Shown here piece after piece: positions 34,815-41,893 of a stretch of 64,000 nucleotides of DNA. Both the position numbers and the translations under genes were made by a program. Every line of letters begins with the position of its first letter. Position 1 is the first letter of the stretch. The notes beneath the pieces were generated by a model that had not been told where the DNA came from, searched no databases, and worked only from the letters and a program-made list of their open reading frames with translations. This stretch comes from Streptomyces sp. NBS 14/10 (GTDB lineage Bacteria; Actinomycetota; Actinomycetes; Streptomycetales; Streptomycetaceae), in NCBI RefSeq assembly GCF_002224125.1, contig NZ_NCSM01000005.1, forward strand, positions 195,144-259,143. The letters are read 5' to 3'.

Positions 34815-35474
34815 CTATCCGGCGTACGGAGCGAGCCCCGTACGCAGCATGGCGAAGGCACGGTCGGCAGCGGCCACCGCACCCGGGTAGACCTCGTCGG
34901 CGCTCGCACCGCCCTCGATCCGGCGCCAGTTGTCCTGGCCGAGGATCCGCTGGACCGCGATGATCTGGCCCGCGGCGAGGCGTGGCGTCACGTCGTCCGG
35001 CGCCGCGAGGTCATCCGGTTCCGGTCCGCCGATCGCGCTCAGCGCGGTGGTCAGCGCCTCCTCCGATCTGCTGATGTACTCGAACATGCGGGCCACCAAG
35101 CTGGGCGTCCCGTACAGCAGCCGCTGGAAGGCCAGCACGCCCGGCACATCGTTCAGGCCGGTGATCGGATCGCGCCGCTCAAGACCCGCCAGGAAGTGCT
35201 GGTGCAGCGCGGCCAGAGGCGACTGTCCCGCCGCGCGGTCCCGGACCACCCGGGCCGCCTCGTCCTCGTGGTCGGCGAAGCGGTGCAGCACCAGGTCCTC
35301 CTTGGCCGGGAAGTACCGGAACAGGGTGGGCTTGGACACCTCGGCCGCGGCGGCCACATCGGCGACGGAGACCTGGTCGAAGCCCCGTTCCAGAAACAGG
35401 GAGATCGCCGTTTCGGAGATCGTCCGGTACATCCGCTGCTTCTTGCGCTCCCGCAAGCCCGTCTCGCCGCTCAT
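34815..35474 (-). CDS. TetR family transcriptional regulator, 219 aa
   Basis: N-terminal TetR HTH with ETAISLFLERGFDQVSVADV, then VSKPTLFRYFPAKEDLVLHRF, followed by a helical ligand domain of the AcrR-like type (FQRLLYGTPSLVARMFEYI). ATG 35474 is preferred, and a TTG at 35483 would add three residues. The coding frame ends 80 bases before the CobW start on the same strand. Its own gene may be the only target, since no transporter or enzyme is divergent within 500 bases. Confidence 0.9.
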   Translation of the reverse strand: MSGETGLRERKKQRMYRTISETAISLFLERGFDQVSVADVAAAAEVSKPTLFRYFPAKEDLVLHRFADHEDEAARVVRDRAAGQSPLAALHQHFLAGLERRDPITGLNDVPGVLAFQRLLYGTPSLVARMFEYISRSEEALTTALSAIGGPEPDDLAAPDDVTPRLAAGQIIAVQRILGQDNWRRIEGGASADEVYPGAVAAADRAFAMLRTGLAPYAG

Positions 35475-35978
35475 GGGACGCAACCGTAACCCTTGCCCGG
35501 ACCTGACCAGTCTCGGCCACGCGACACCGGCCCGGCCATCGACGGGTTCCTCGTACGCAATCGCGCGCGTACCGCCGCCAGGTCGGCATTAACACCGCAA
35601 GCCGTACCATTTGGCGCCATCGGACTCTAGCGGGATCCTGGCCGACTTGCGCCTGTCAGCCGTCTTCCGCAGCCACCCGCCACATCCTTAAGCTCTCAAC
35701 AAGAGAGACGGCTGATGCACCTGTGCCACACGATGCCCGCGTGACCCGGGCCGGGCCCCGCGCAAACCGCTCAGCGCCGGAGCGCCGACTCTTCGACACA
35801 CGCGGCACATCGCGCTTCTCCCCCACACCCGCCAGTCCTGACACGCCCCGGCATGACCAGCCGAACGCTGACCGAAATACCGAACGCCAGCCTCGGCGCG
35901 TCCCTCGGCGCGCCACAGCCCGAACTCGACCGCGCACACCTACGGTTGGGCCCCATCGCCGCGGAAGGAATCGCCACG
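35475..35978. other. 504-bp non-coding stretch upstream of the adenylation-domain operon
   Basis: No convincing gene on either strand. The main structure is a nested inverted repeat: TCAGCCGTC (35656-35664) pairs with GACGGCTGA (35707-35715), enclosing CTCTC-AACAA-GAGAG (35693-35707). This could be a leader structure or operator for the operon starting at 35979. A frame open upstream of 35979 back to 35853 has no SD. Confidence 0.5.
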
Positions 35979-37586
35979 ATGCACCCCGAAACAACACACC
36001 AGGAACCGAGCGAACGGGCCACGGCACCGGCCTGGTCCGCACATCCACTGCACGAGTTGTCCGGGGAGGACCGCCACCTCTTCCAACGGTTCGGCCGAGG
36101 GCCGGTGGCGGCCGTGTCCTGGGCCGGTGTCCACCACGCCTTCGAGCGGCACGCCGCCACCGATCCGCTCGCCGTCGCGGCCGAACACCTCGGCGCCACC
36201 ATCAGCTACGGAGAGCTGGACCGGCAGGCGAACCGGCTGGCCGCGCATCTGGCCCGGCTCGGTGTGCGCCCCGGCGACAACGTGGCGTTATGCGTACGGC
36301 GTTCCATACCCATGCTGGTCGGCCTGCTGGCCACCCTCAAAGCCGGGGCAGCGTATGTGCCGCAGGACGCCGGACTGACCCCCCGCGCCCAGCTCGACCA
36401 CGTCATCCGCACCGCCCGGACCCGCGTGATCCTCGCGACCTCCGGCTACGCGGACCGGATTCCGGTGCCCGACGGCCACGTCCTCATCGCCATCGACACC
36501 ATGATGGAGGGCAGCGGAGACACCGCGGCGTTCCGGCCCGCCCGGCCCGTCCGGGGCGACGACGGCTGCTATGTGCTCTTCACCTCCGGCACCACGGGGC
36601 GCCCCAACGGGGTCACCGTCACCCACCGGAACGTCTGCAACATCCTGCTGACCGAACCCGGCGACCTCGGCATGCGTCCCGGGACGCGGGTGAGCCAGAT
36701 CCTCAATGTGGCGTTCGACATGGCCGCGTGGGAGATCCTGGGCTGCCTGAGCCACGGCGCCACCCTGGTCATCCGCGGCAAGGACATCGCCGAGACCGTA
36801 CGGCGGGTGGACGTGGTCATCGCGACCCCGACCGTGCTCAGCCGGCTCGACCCCGACCAGTGCCGAGGCGTGAAGGTGGCGGCCGTGGCCGGGGAGCCCT
36901 GCCCGCGCCGGCTCGCCGACCGGTGGGCCCGCTTCTGCACCTTCTACAACGCGTGCGGGCCGACCGAGACCACCATCGTGAACACCATGCAGCGCCACGA
37001 CCCCGCCGCACTGCGCCTGACCATCGGCCGCCCCACCCCCAACAACACGGTGTACGTCCTGGACGCGGACCGAAGGCCCTGCGCCATCGGCGAGACGGGT
37101 GAGATGTGGGCCGGAGGTGACGGGGTGTCGGCCGGCTATCTGCACAACCCCGCGCTGAACGCCGAGCGCTATGTGCCCGACCCCTTCCTGGGCGGGGGCC
37201 GGATGATGTTCCGCACCCGCGACCTGGGCCGCTGGACACCCGACGGGGAGCTGGAACACCTGGGCCGGACCGACGACCAGGTGAAGGTGCGGGGGTTCCG
37301 CGTGGAGCTGGACTCGGTGTCGGCGGTGCTGGAGTCACTGCCCGGCTGCGCCCGCGCGGTGACACTCAAGCCGGACGACACCGGCCTGGTGTCCTTCGTC
37401 TCGCCCGCCCATCTCGACCCCGAGGCGGCGCGGCGGGCCGTGGCCGCCGCGCTCCCCTACTACTGCGTGCCGCGGGCGGTGCACCCGATGGCGGCGCTGC
37501 CGCTCACCAGCCGCGGAAAGGTCGACAAGGCGGCCCTGCTGCAGCTGGCCGCCGAGCGCCGGACGAGTGGCGAGGTGGCGTCATGA
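35979..37586 (+). CDS. Stand-alone NRPS-type adenylation domain protein, 535 aa
   Basis: AMP-forming enzyme that activates a carboxylic, probably amino, acid. ATG 35979 has SD GGAAGGA. Core motifs: A3 LFTSGTTGRPNG (T202 on), A4 FDMAAWE with D247 and W251, A5 NACGPTE with E330, A7 RTRDLGRW, A8 GRTDDQVKVRGFRVEL, and A10 SRGKVDK near the C-terminus. D247 occupies the Stachelhaus 235 position that binds the alpha-amino group, which argues for an amino acid substrate. There is no carrier-protein domain after A10 and no condensation or reductase domain. The stop overlaps the next gene (ATGA), a membrane flavocytochrome-like protein, so the activated product may be handed to or tied with a redox step. 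Pathway not recognised. Confidence 0.85.
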   Translation: MHPETTHQEPSERATAPAWSAHPLHELSGEDRHLFQRFGRGPVAAVSWAGVHHAFERHAATDPLAVAAEHLGATISYGELDRQANRLAAHLARLGVRPGDNVALCVRRSIPMLVGLLATLKAGAAYVPQDAGLTPRAQLDHVIRTARTRVILATSGYADRIPVPDGHVLIAIDTMMEGSGDTAAFRPARPVRGDDGCYVLFTSGTTGRPNGVTVTHRNVCNILLTEPGDLGMRPGTRVSQILNVAFDMAAWEILGCLSHGATLVIRGKDIAETVRRVDVVIATPTVLSRLDPDQCRGVKVAAVAGEPCPRRLADRWARFCTFYNACGPTETTIVNTMQRHDPAALRLTIGRPTPNNTVYVLDADRRPCAIGETGEMWAGGDGVSAGYLHNPALNAERYVPDPFLGGGRMMFRTRDLGRWTPDGELEHLGRTDDQVKVRGFRVELDSVSAVLESLPGCARAVTLKPDDTGLVSFVSPAHLDPEAARRAVAAALPYYCVPRAVHPMAALPLTSRGKVDKAALLQLAAERRTSGEVAS

Positions 37587-38902
37587 CCCCCGCCCGCACC
37601 GTGGCCCCGGCGCCCCGGGCGAAAGTGGCGCTGCCGCCACCGACATCGCTGCCACGGCGGATCCTCAAGCATCCGCGCCTGATGCACTACAACCGGCTGA
37701 TCGCGCTCGTATGGGCGGTCAATCTGGTCTTTCTCGCCACCCGCGCTGACGGGGGGCTCGGGCCGCGGACCCTCTCCCACGCCGCACTCGCGAACTTCCT
37801 GCTGGCGATCGTCGTCCGCCAGCAGTACGTCATCAATCTGCTCTTCCGGCTCGCCACCGCGGCGCCCACCAACTGGCCGCTGCGGATCCGCTGGACACTG
37901 GGAAAGGTCTACCACTTCGGTGGACTGCACGTCGGCGGCGCCACCGCGGGCGCGCTGTGGTTTCTGGCCCTGGTCGGCTCGCTCACCCGGCACGGCGCTC
38001 CGGCCGCCACGCTCGCCGTCTCGTATGCGCTGCTGGGGCTGCTGGTGGCCATCGTGGCCACCGCGCTGCCGCCCTTCCGGGCGCGGTTCCACGACCACTT
38101 CGAGAAGGCACACCGCTTCGGCGGCTGGGCGGCGCTCGCGCTGCTGTGGGCGCAGACCGTGCTGACCACGCTCGACGAGCGGGGTGGCGCCTCCGCCGCG
38201 GAGGCCCTGCTGACGGCTCCCGAACTGTGGACCGTGGCCGTGCTGACCTTCAGCGTCGCCCTGCCCTGGCTGCAGCTGCGCCGGGTGCCGGTGGCCATCG
38301 AGCGCCCCTCCTCGCATGTGGCGCTCGTCCGCTTCGACCACGGCGTGACGCCGTTCGCCGGATCGTCCACGGCCATCAGCCGCAACCCGCTGCTGGAGTG
38401 GCACTCATTCGCCAATGTGCCCGCCCCCGGCGAGGCGGGGTTCCGCCTCACCGTCTCCCGCGCCGGGGACTGGACCGGGAAGTTCATCGACGACGCGCCC
38501 TCCCACGTCTGGGTCAAGGGCATCACCACGGCGGGCGTGGCCAATATCGAGACCCTGTTCACCAAGGTGGTCTATGTGGCCACCGGAAGCGGTATCGGCC
38601 CCTGTCTGCCCCATCTGCTGGCCCGCGCGGTTCCGGCCCGTCTGGTCTGGGCGACCCGCGATCCGCGCAGGACCTACGGCGACCGGCTGGTCGACGAGAT
38701 CCTCGCCGTCCAGCCCGACGCGCTCATCTGGGACACCTCCGAACACGGCAAGCCCGACATGGTCGAGCTGGCCTATGCCGCGTACGCCGACTTCGGGGCT
38801 GAAGCCGTGATCTGCATCTCCAACAAGAAGCTGACCTGGCAGGTTGTCCAGGGCATGGAGCGCCGCGGGATCCCCGCGTACGGCGCCATCTGGGACTCAT
38901 AG
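37583..38902 (+). CDS. Six-TM membrane flavoprotein resembling NADPH oxidase/ferric reductase, 439 aa
   Basis: Predicted membrane oxidoreductase. Six hydrophobic segments lie at about 36-52, 68-86, 112-133, 143-162, 178-194 and 214-232. His residues at the heads of TM3 (H111, H116) and TM5 (H172, H177) could hold a heme, but the 13-14 spacing of typical two-heme NOX/FRE proteins is absent. The soluble half has EWHSFANVP (271-279, compare the HPFT FAD site), GDWT at 295-298, a mark of the NOX/FRE group, and a nucleotide loop VATGSGIGP at 332-340. The end is divergent (ICISNKK where NOX has CGP). ATG overlaps the adenylation gene stop. An enoyl-CoA hydratase follows after 9 bases. Function unassigned: electron transfer across the membrane or desaturation are possibilities. 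Confidence 0.7.
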   Translation: MTPARTVAPAPRAKVALPPPTSLPRRILKHPRLMHYNRLIALVWAVNLVFLATRADGGLGPRTLSHAALANFLLAIVVRQQYVINLLFRLATAAPTNWPLRIRWTLGKVYHFGGLHVGGATAGALWFLALVGSLTRHGAPAATLAVSYALLGLLVAIVATALPPFRARFHDHFEKAHRFGGWAALALLWAQTVLTTLDERGGASAAEALLTAPELWTVAVLTFSVALPWLQLRRVPVAIERPSSHVALVRFDHGVTPFAGSSTAISRNPLLEWHSFANVPAPGEAGFRLTVSRAGDWTGKFIDDAPSHVWVKGITTAGVANIETLFTKVVYVATGSGIGPCLPHLLARAVPARLVWATRDPRRTYGDRLVDEILAVQPDALIWDTSEHGKPDMVELAYAAYADFGAEAVICISNKKLTWQVVQGMERRGIPAYGAIWDS

Positions 38903-38911
38903 GGAGACACC

Positions 38912-39679
38912 ATGGACGTCATCAAGATCGAACAACATGGGCGTGTGGTCACCGCGCGGCTGCACCGCCCCACCGTGCTCAACGCGCTGAACAGCGAGGT
39001 GATGACCGAGCTGGTCGCGGCCCTGTCACCGCTGGACCTCGACCCGGACGTCGGCTGCTTTGTGATCACCGGGTCCGAGCGGGTCTTCGCCGCGGGCGCC
39101 GACATCAAGGAGATGGCGGCCAAGTCCTTCGCCGAGATATCCGAGGAGGACTTCTTCGCGGGCTGGGAGGGGTTCGCCGCGCTGCGCACCCCGAAGATCG
39201 CCGCCGTCCGCGGCTATGCGCTCGGCGGCGGCTGCGAACTGGCCATGATGTGCGATCTGATCCTCGCGGGCGAGTCCGCGGTGTTCGGCCAGCCGGAGAT
39301 CAAGCTGGGCGTGATCCCGGGCATCGGCGGCACCCAGCGGCTGACCAGGCTGGTGGGCAAGGCCAAGGCGATGGATCTGATCCTCACCGGCCGGACCATG
39401 GCCGCCGAGGAGGCCGAGCGCTGTGGTCTGGTCTCCCGCGTCGTGCCGGACGACCAGCTCATGGCGGAGGCGGCGGAGGCGGCCGCCGCCATCGCGTCGT
39501 ACGGCAGGACCGCGGTCAGGGCCGCCCGGGAGGCGGTGGAGCGGGCCCTGGAGGTGGGGTTGCGCGAGGGGCTGCTGTTCGAGCGGCGGACCTTCCACGC
39601 CCTGTTCGCCACCGAGGACCAGTCCGAGGGCATGCGGGCGTTCCTCGACAAGCGCGCCCCGCGCTTCACCGGCCACTGA
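38912..39679 (+). CDS. Enoyl-CoA hydratase/isomerase (crotonase family), 255 aa
   Basis: Crotonase-fold enzyme. The oxyanion-hole block AAGADIKEM and the two catalytic glutamates of true hydratases are present: E109 in [11 protein letters not shown] and E129 in [20 protein letters not shown]. Full-length for the family. ATG 38912 with SD GGGAGA, 9 bases after the preceding stop, so it is the third gene of the operon. Its presence implies a CoA-bound or acyl intermediate, which sits oddly beside an amino-acid-type adenylation domain lacking a carrier protein. A 12-bp tandem duplication spans the stop codon. Confidence 0.92.
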   Translation: MDVIKIEQHGRVVTARLHRPTVLNALNSEVMTELVAALSPLDLDPDVGCFVITGSERVFAAGADIKEMAAKSFAEISEEDFFAGWEGFAALRTPKIAAVRGYALGGGCELAMMCDLILAGESAVFGQPEIKLGVIPGIGGTQRLTRLVGKAKAMDLILTGRTMAAEEAERCGLVSRVVPDDQLMAEAAEAAAAIASYGRTAVRAAREAVERALEVGLREGLLFERRTFHALFATEDQSEGMRAFLDKRAPRFTGH

Positions 39680-39692
39680 GCCGGCCACTGAG
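39669..39692. repeat. 12-bp tandem duplication at the end of the hydratase gene
   Basis: CCGGCCACTGAG occurs twice in a row. The first copy contains the TGA stop, the second lies just beyond it. Confidence 0.85.
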
Positions 39693-39708
39693 CCGGCGGA
39701 GCGCGGGG

Positions 39709-39720
39709 GAAAGCGCTTTC
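39709..39720. promoter_or_regulatory. Perfect 12-bp LacI-like palindrome upstream of alpha/beta hydrolase
   Basis: GAAAGCGCTTTC, perfectly symmetrical with CG centre, 44 bases before the ATG at 39765. The form is that of a LacI-family operator. Confidence 0.5.
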
Positions 39721-39764
39721 TGGCAGGATCTTCCTCAGCCGTCCGCCACCGGGAGGAAACCAGC

Positions 39765-40580
39765 ATGACCACGCGCCCGTCCGCCGTGCCGCTCCACTGC
39801 GACCAGGGCGGTACGGGCGCTCCCCCGCTGCTGCTGGTGCACGGCTGGGGCGGCGACGCCGGGGAGTGGGCTCCGCACCTGGCCGCGTGGTCGCGCCGGC
39901 ACCGGGTGCTCGCCCCGGACCTGCGCGGCCACGGCCGCTCCCCCGCGCCCGCCGACGGGGACTACGGGCCGCGTGACTTCGCCGCAGACCTCGCGGCCCT
40001 GCTGCACCGCCTGGACACCGGTCCCGTCGTCGCCGTCGGCCACTCGATGGGCGGGCAGGCCGTCACCGCACTGGCCGTCGAGCACCCCGCCCTGGTACGG
40101 GCCGTGGTGGTACTGGACCCGGCGTACGGCGCCGACGAGGCGGAGCTGGCCCGGCTGCCCACCGAGCAGGAGGCGCTGCGCGCCGAGGGAGCCGGGTGGG
40201 CGGTGCGGTTCGTCCGTGGGGCCTTCGGACCGCACACCCCGCCCGGCGTGCGGGCGCGCCATGAGCGGCTGATGGCGGCGATGGACCCGGACGTGCTCGC
40301 CCGGTGCCGCGACGGAATGTATCTGGCGCCGGACGCCTTCGGGGCGCGGGCGGCGGCGCGGGCGTATCTGGCGCGCCGCCGCTGCCCGGTGCTGGGCGTG
40401 TACTCGAACGAGGCGCCGGCCGACTGGGAGCGCGCCTCGCTCCCCCACCCGTACTCCCGCGTCGAGGCGTGGCCGGGGTGCGGCCACTATCTGCACGAGG
40501 ACCGGCGGGAGGCGTTGGTCGAGCTGGTCGAGGAGTGGACCGCCGGGCTCGGCGAGCCCGGGGCCACCACCTCCCTGTGA
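39765..40580 (+). CDS. Alpha/beta hydrolase, 271 aa
   Basis: Cytosolic serine hydrolase. ATG 39765 with SD GGGAGG. Oxyanion region LLLVHGWGGD at 22-31, nucleophile S94 in VGHSMGGQA, likely acid in the SNEAP region, and catalytic His in GCGHYLHEDR near the C-terminus. Small alpha-helical cap. It is separated from the hydratase gene by 85 bases with a palindromic operator-like site, so it is probably a separate transcription unit. Substrate unknown. Convergent with the next reductase gene. Confidence 0.88.
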   Translation: MTTRPSAVPLHCDQGGTGAPPLLLVHGWGGDAGEWAPHLAAWSRRHRVLAPDLRGHGRSPAPADGDYGPRDFAADLAALLHRLDTGPVVAVGHSMGGQAVTALAVEHPALVRAVVVLDPAYGADEAELARLPTEQEALRAEGAGWAVRFVRGAFGPHTPPGVRARHERLMAAMDPDVLARCRDGMYLAPDAFGARAAARAYLARRRCPVLGVYSNEAPADWERASLPHPYSRVEAWPGCGHYLHEDRREALVELVEEWTAGLGEPGATTSL

Positions 40581-40596
40581 CAGCCGGCCGGGGCGA

Positions 40597-41604
40597 TCAG
40601 GGGATCTCGATGCCGTTCTCGGCCGAGAGCCGGTCGATCTCGGCCAGTTCGGCGTCGGTGAAGGCGGGCGAGTCGAGCACCGCCACATTCTGCTCCAGCT
40701 GGGCGACGCTGCTCGCGCCGATCAGCACGGACACCACGCGCGGGTCGCGCAACACCCAGGCCAGGGCCATCTGGGCAAGCGTCTGGCCACGGCCCTCGGC
40801 GAGCTTGTTGAGGGCGTGCAGCAGGGAGATCCGCTGCTCGGTGAGCACATCGCGCTTGAGGAAGTGTCCGAGCGCCATGCGGGAGTCGGCGGGCACCCCC
40901 TTGAGGTAGCGGTCGGTGAGCTGTCCCTGGGCGAGCGGCGAGAAGGCGATGACACCGGCGCCCGCCTGCGCGGATGCCTCCAGCACCCCACCCTCCACCC
41001 CGCGCTGCAGGATGGAGTACGGGTGCTGGTTGATCAGGTACGGGGTGCGCAGTTCCTTGAGGATGGCGGCGGCCCGCTCGATGGCCTCGGGCGGGTAGTT
41101 GGACAGGCCCGCGTAGAGCGCCTTGCCCTGTCGCACCGCGCTGTCCAGCGCGCCCATGGTCTCTTCGAGGGGCGTGTCCGGGTCGAAGCGGTGGGAGTAG
41201 AAGACATCGACGTAGTCCAGGCCCATCCGGGTCAGCGACTGGTCGAGGCTGGCGAGGAGGTACTTGCGCGAGCCGAATTCGCCGTACGGGCCCGGCCACA
41301 TCAGATATCCGGCCTTGCTCGCGATGAACAGCTCGTCGCGGTAGGGGCGGAAGTCCTGGGCGAAGACCGTGCCGAAGTTGGACTCGGCGCTGCCGGGCGG
41401 CGGGCCGTAGTTGTTGGCCAGGTCGATATGGGTGACCCCGAGGTCGAAGGCGCGGCGCAGCACGTCGCGCTGGGTCTCGATCGGGTGGGTGTCGCCGAAG
41501 TTGTGCCACAGGCCCAGGGAGACCTTCGGCAACAGCACGCCACTGCGGCCACAGCGCTGGTACTGCATGGAGCCGTAGCGGCCCTCGGCGGCGAGATAGA
41601 CCAT
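40597..41604 (-). CDS. YghZ-like aldo/keto reductase (glyceraldehyde-3-P reductase type), 335 aa
   Basis: NADPH-dependent reductase of the AKR14 (E. coli YghZ) type. After MQYQRCGRSGVLLPKVSLGL the tetrad follows: Asp/Tyr in HIDLANNYGPPPGSAE, Lys in FIASKAGYL, His in VFYSHRFDPDTPLEET. FSPLAQGQLTDRYL and VLIGASSVAQLEQNV complete the cofactor site. YghZ reduces L-glyceraldehyde-3-phosphate and methylglyoxal. The start at 41604 reads MVYLAAEGRYGSMQYQRC, and the internal Met of MQYQRC at 41568 is closer to family N-termini and is an alternative. Confidence 0.9.
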   Translation of the reverse strand: MVYLAAEGRYGSMQYQRCGRSGVLLPKVSLGLWHNFGDTHPIETQRDVLRRAFDLGVTHIDLANNYGPPPGSAESNFGTVFAQDFRPYRDELFIASKAGYLMWPGPYGEFGSRKYLLASLDQSLTRMGLDYVDVFYSHRFDPDTPLEETMGALDSAVRQGKALYAGLSNYPPEAIERAAAILKELRTPYLINQHPYSILQRGVEGGVLEASAQAGAGVIAFSPLAQGQLTDRYLKGVPADSRMALGHFLKRDVLTEQRISLLHALNKLAEGRGQTLAQMALAWVLRDPRVVSVLIGASSVAQLEQNVAVLDSPAFTDAELAEIDRLSAENGIEIP

Positions 41605-41829
41605 GTGCGTCGTCCTCGTTCTCGTGTGGTGCTCGTATCTGCTTCGACCTCGGTGTCAATCGTGGTCATTGTGCCAGGGTCGCGATACTCGGGTAACGTG
41701 TAGGCCGTGCGTTGCAAGAACCAAGCGCGCACACCGTGCCACTCGAGAACCAAGACGGCACAGTCGAGCTTTGCTCAGCAAACCGGGCAGGTTCCGTCCC
41801 GGCTGGTGTTGAGGGAGTAAGACCTTTCA
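41605..41829. other. Short non-coding stretch between reductase and IS end
   Basis: Beyond the reductase promoter region up to about 41700 there is a stretch with the duplicated word GAACCAAG and several short open frames, none with an SD. It may be the left part of an internally deleted IS200/IS605-type element whose right end lies at 41830-41893, but I cannot identify a left end or any transposase or TnpB coding remnant. Confidence 0.35.
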
Positions 41830-41893
41830 GGCCGCTGGTCTGCAGGGCTTCCTGAGCCAGGAATCCCCCTGCTCAAGCTGGGGGAGGGTTCAA
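41830..41893 (+). mobile_element. IS200/IS605-type right end (TnpB/omega-RNA-like 3' end)
   Basis: GAATCCCCCT...AGCTGGGGGAGGGTTCAA has the layout of the right end of IS200/IS605 family elements: a hairpin (TCCCCC 41864-41869 with GGGGGA 41880-41885, inner GCT/AGC), then a TTCAA cleavage-type motif at 41889-41893. GC-rich inverted segments at 41830-41862 could form further RNA hairpins. Homology of the opposing GH127-LamG reading frame stops exactly at 41894, the expected insertion point. No transposase gene accompanies it, so it is a solo end or internally deleted copy. Confidence 0.5.

Noticed and set aside
35979..37586. Part of an NRPS biosynthetic cluster
   Set aside because: No condensation, carrier or thioesterase domains are present in the window. 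The adenylation domain ends right after A10.
41605..41829. TnpB C-terminal coding remnant next to the IS605-like end
   Set aside because: Short frames read into the hairpin region, but none shows the zinc-ribbon Cys pairs or RuvC residues, so I do not call a TnpB gene.
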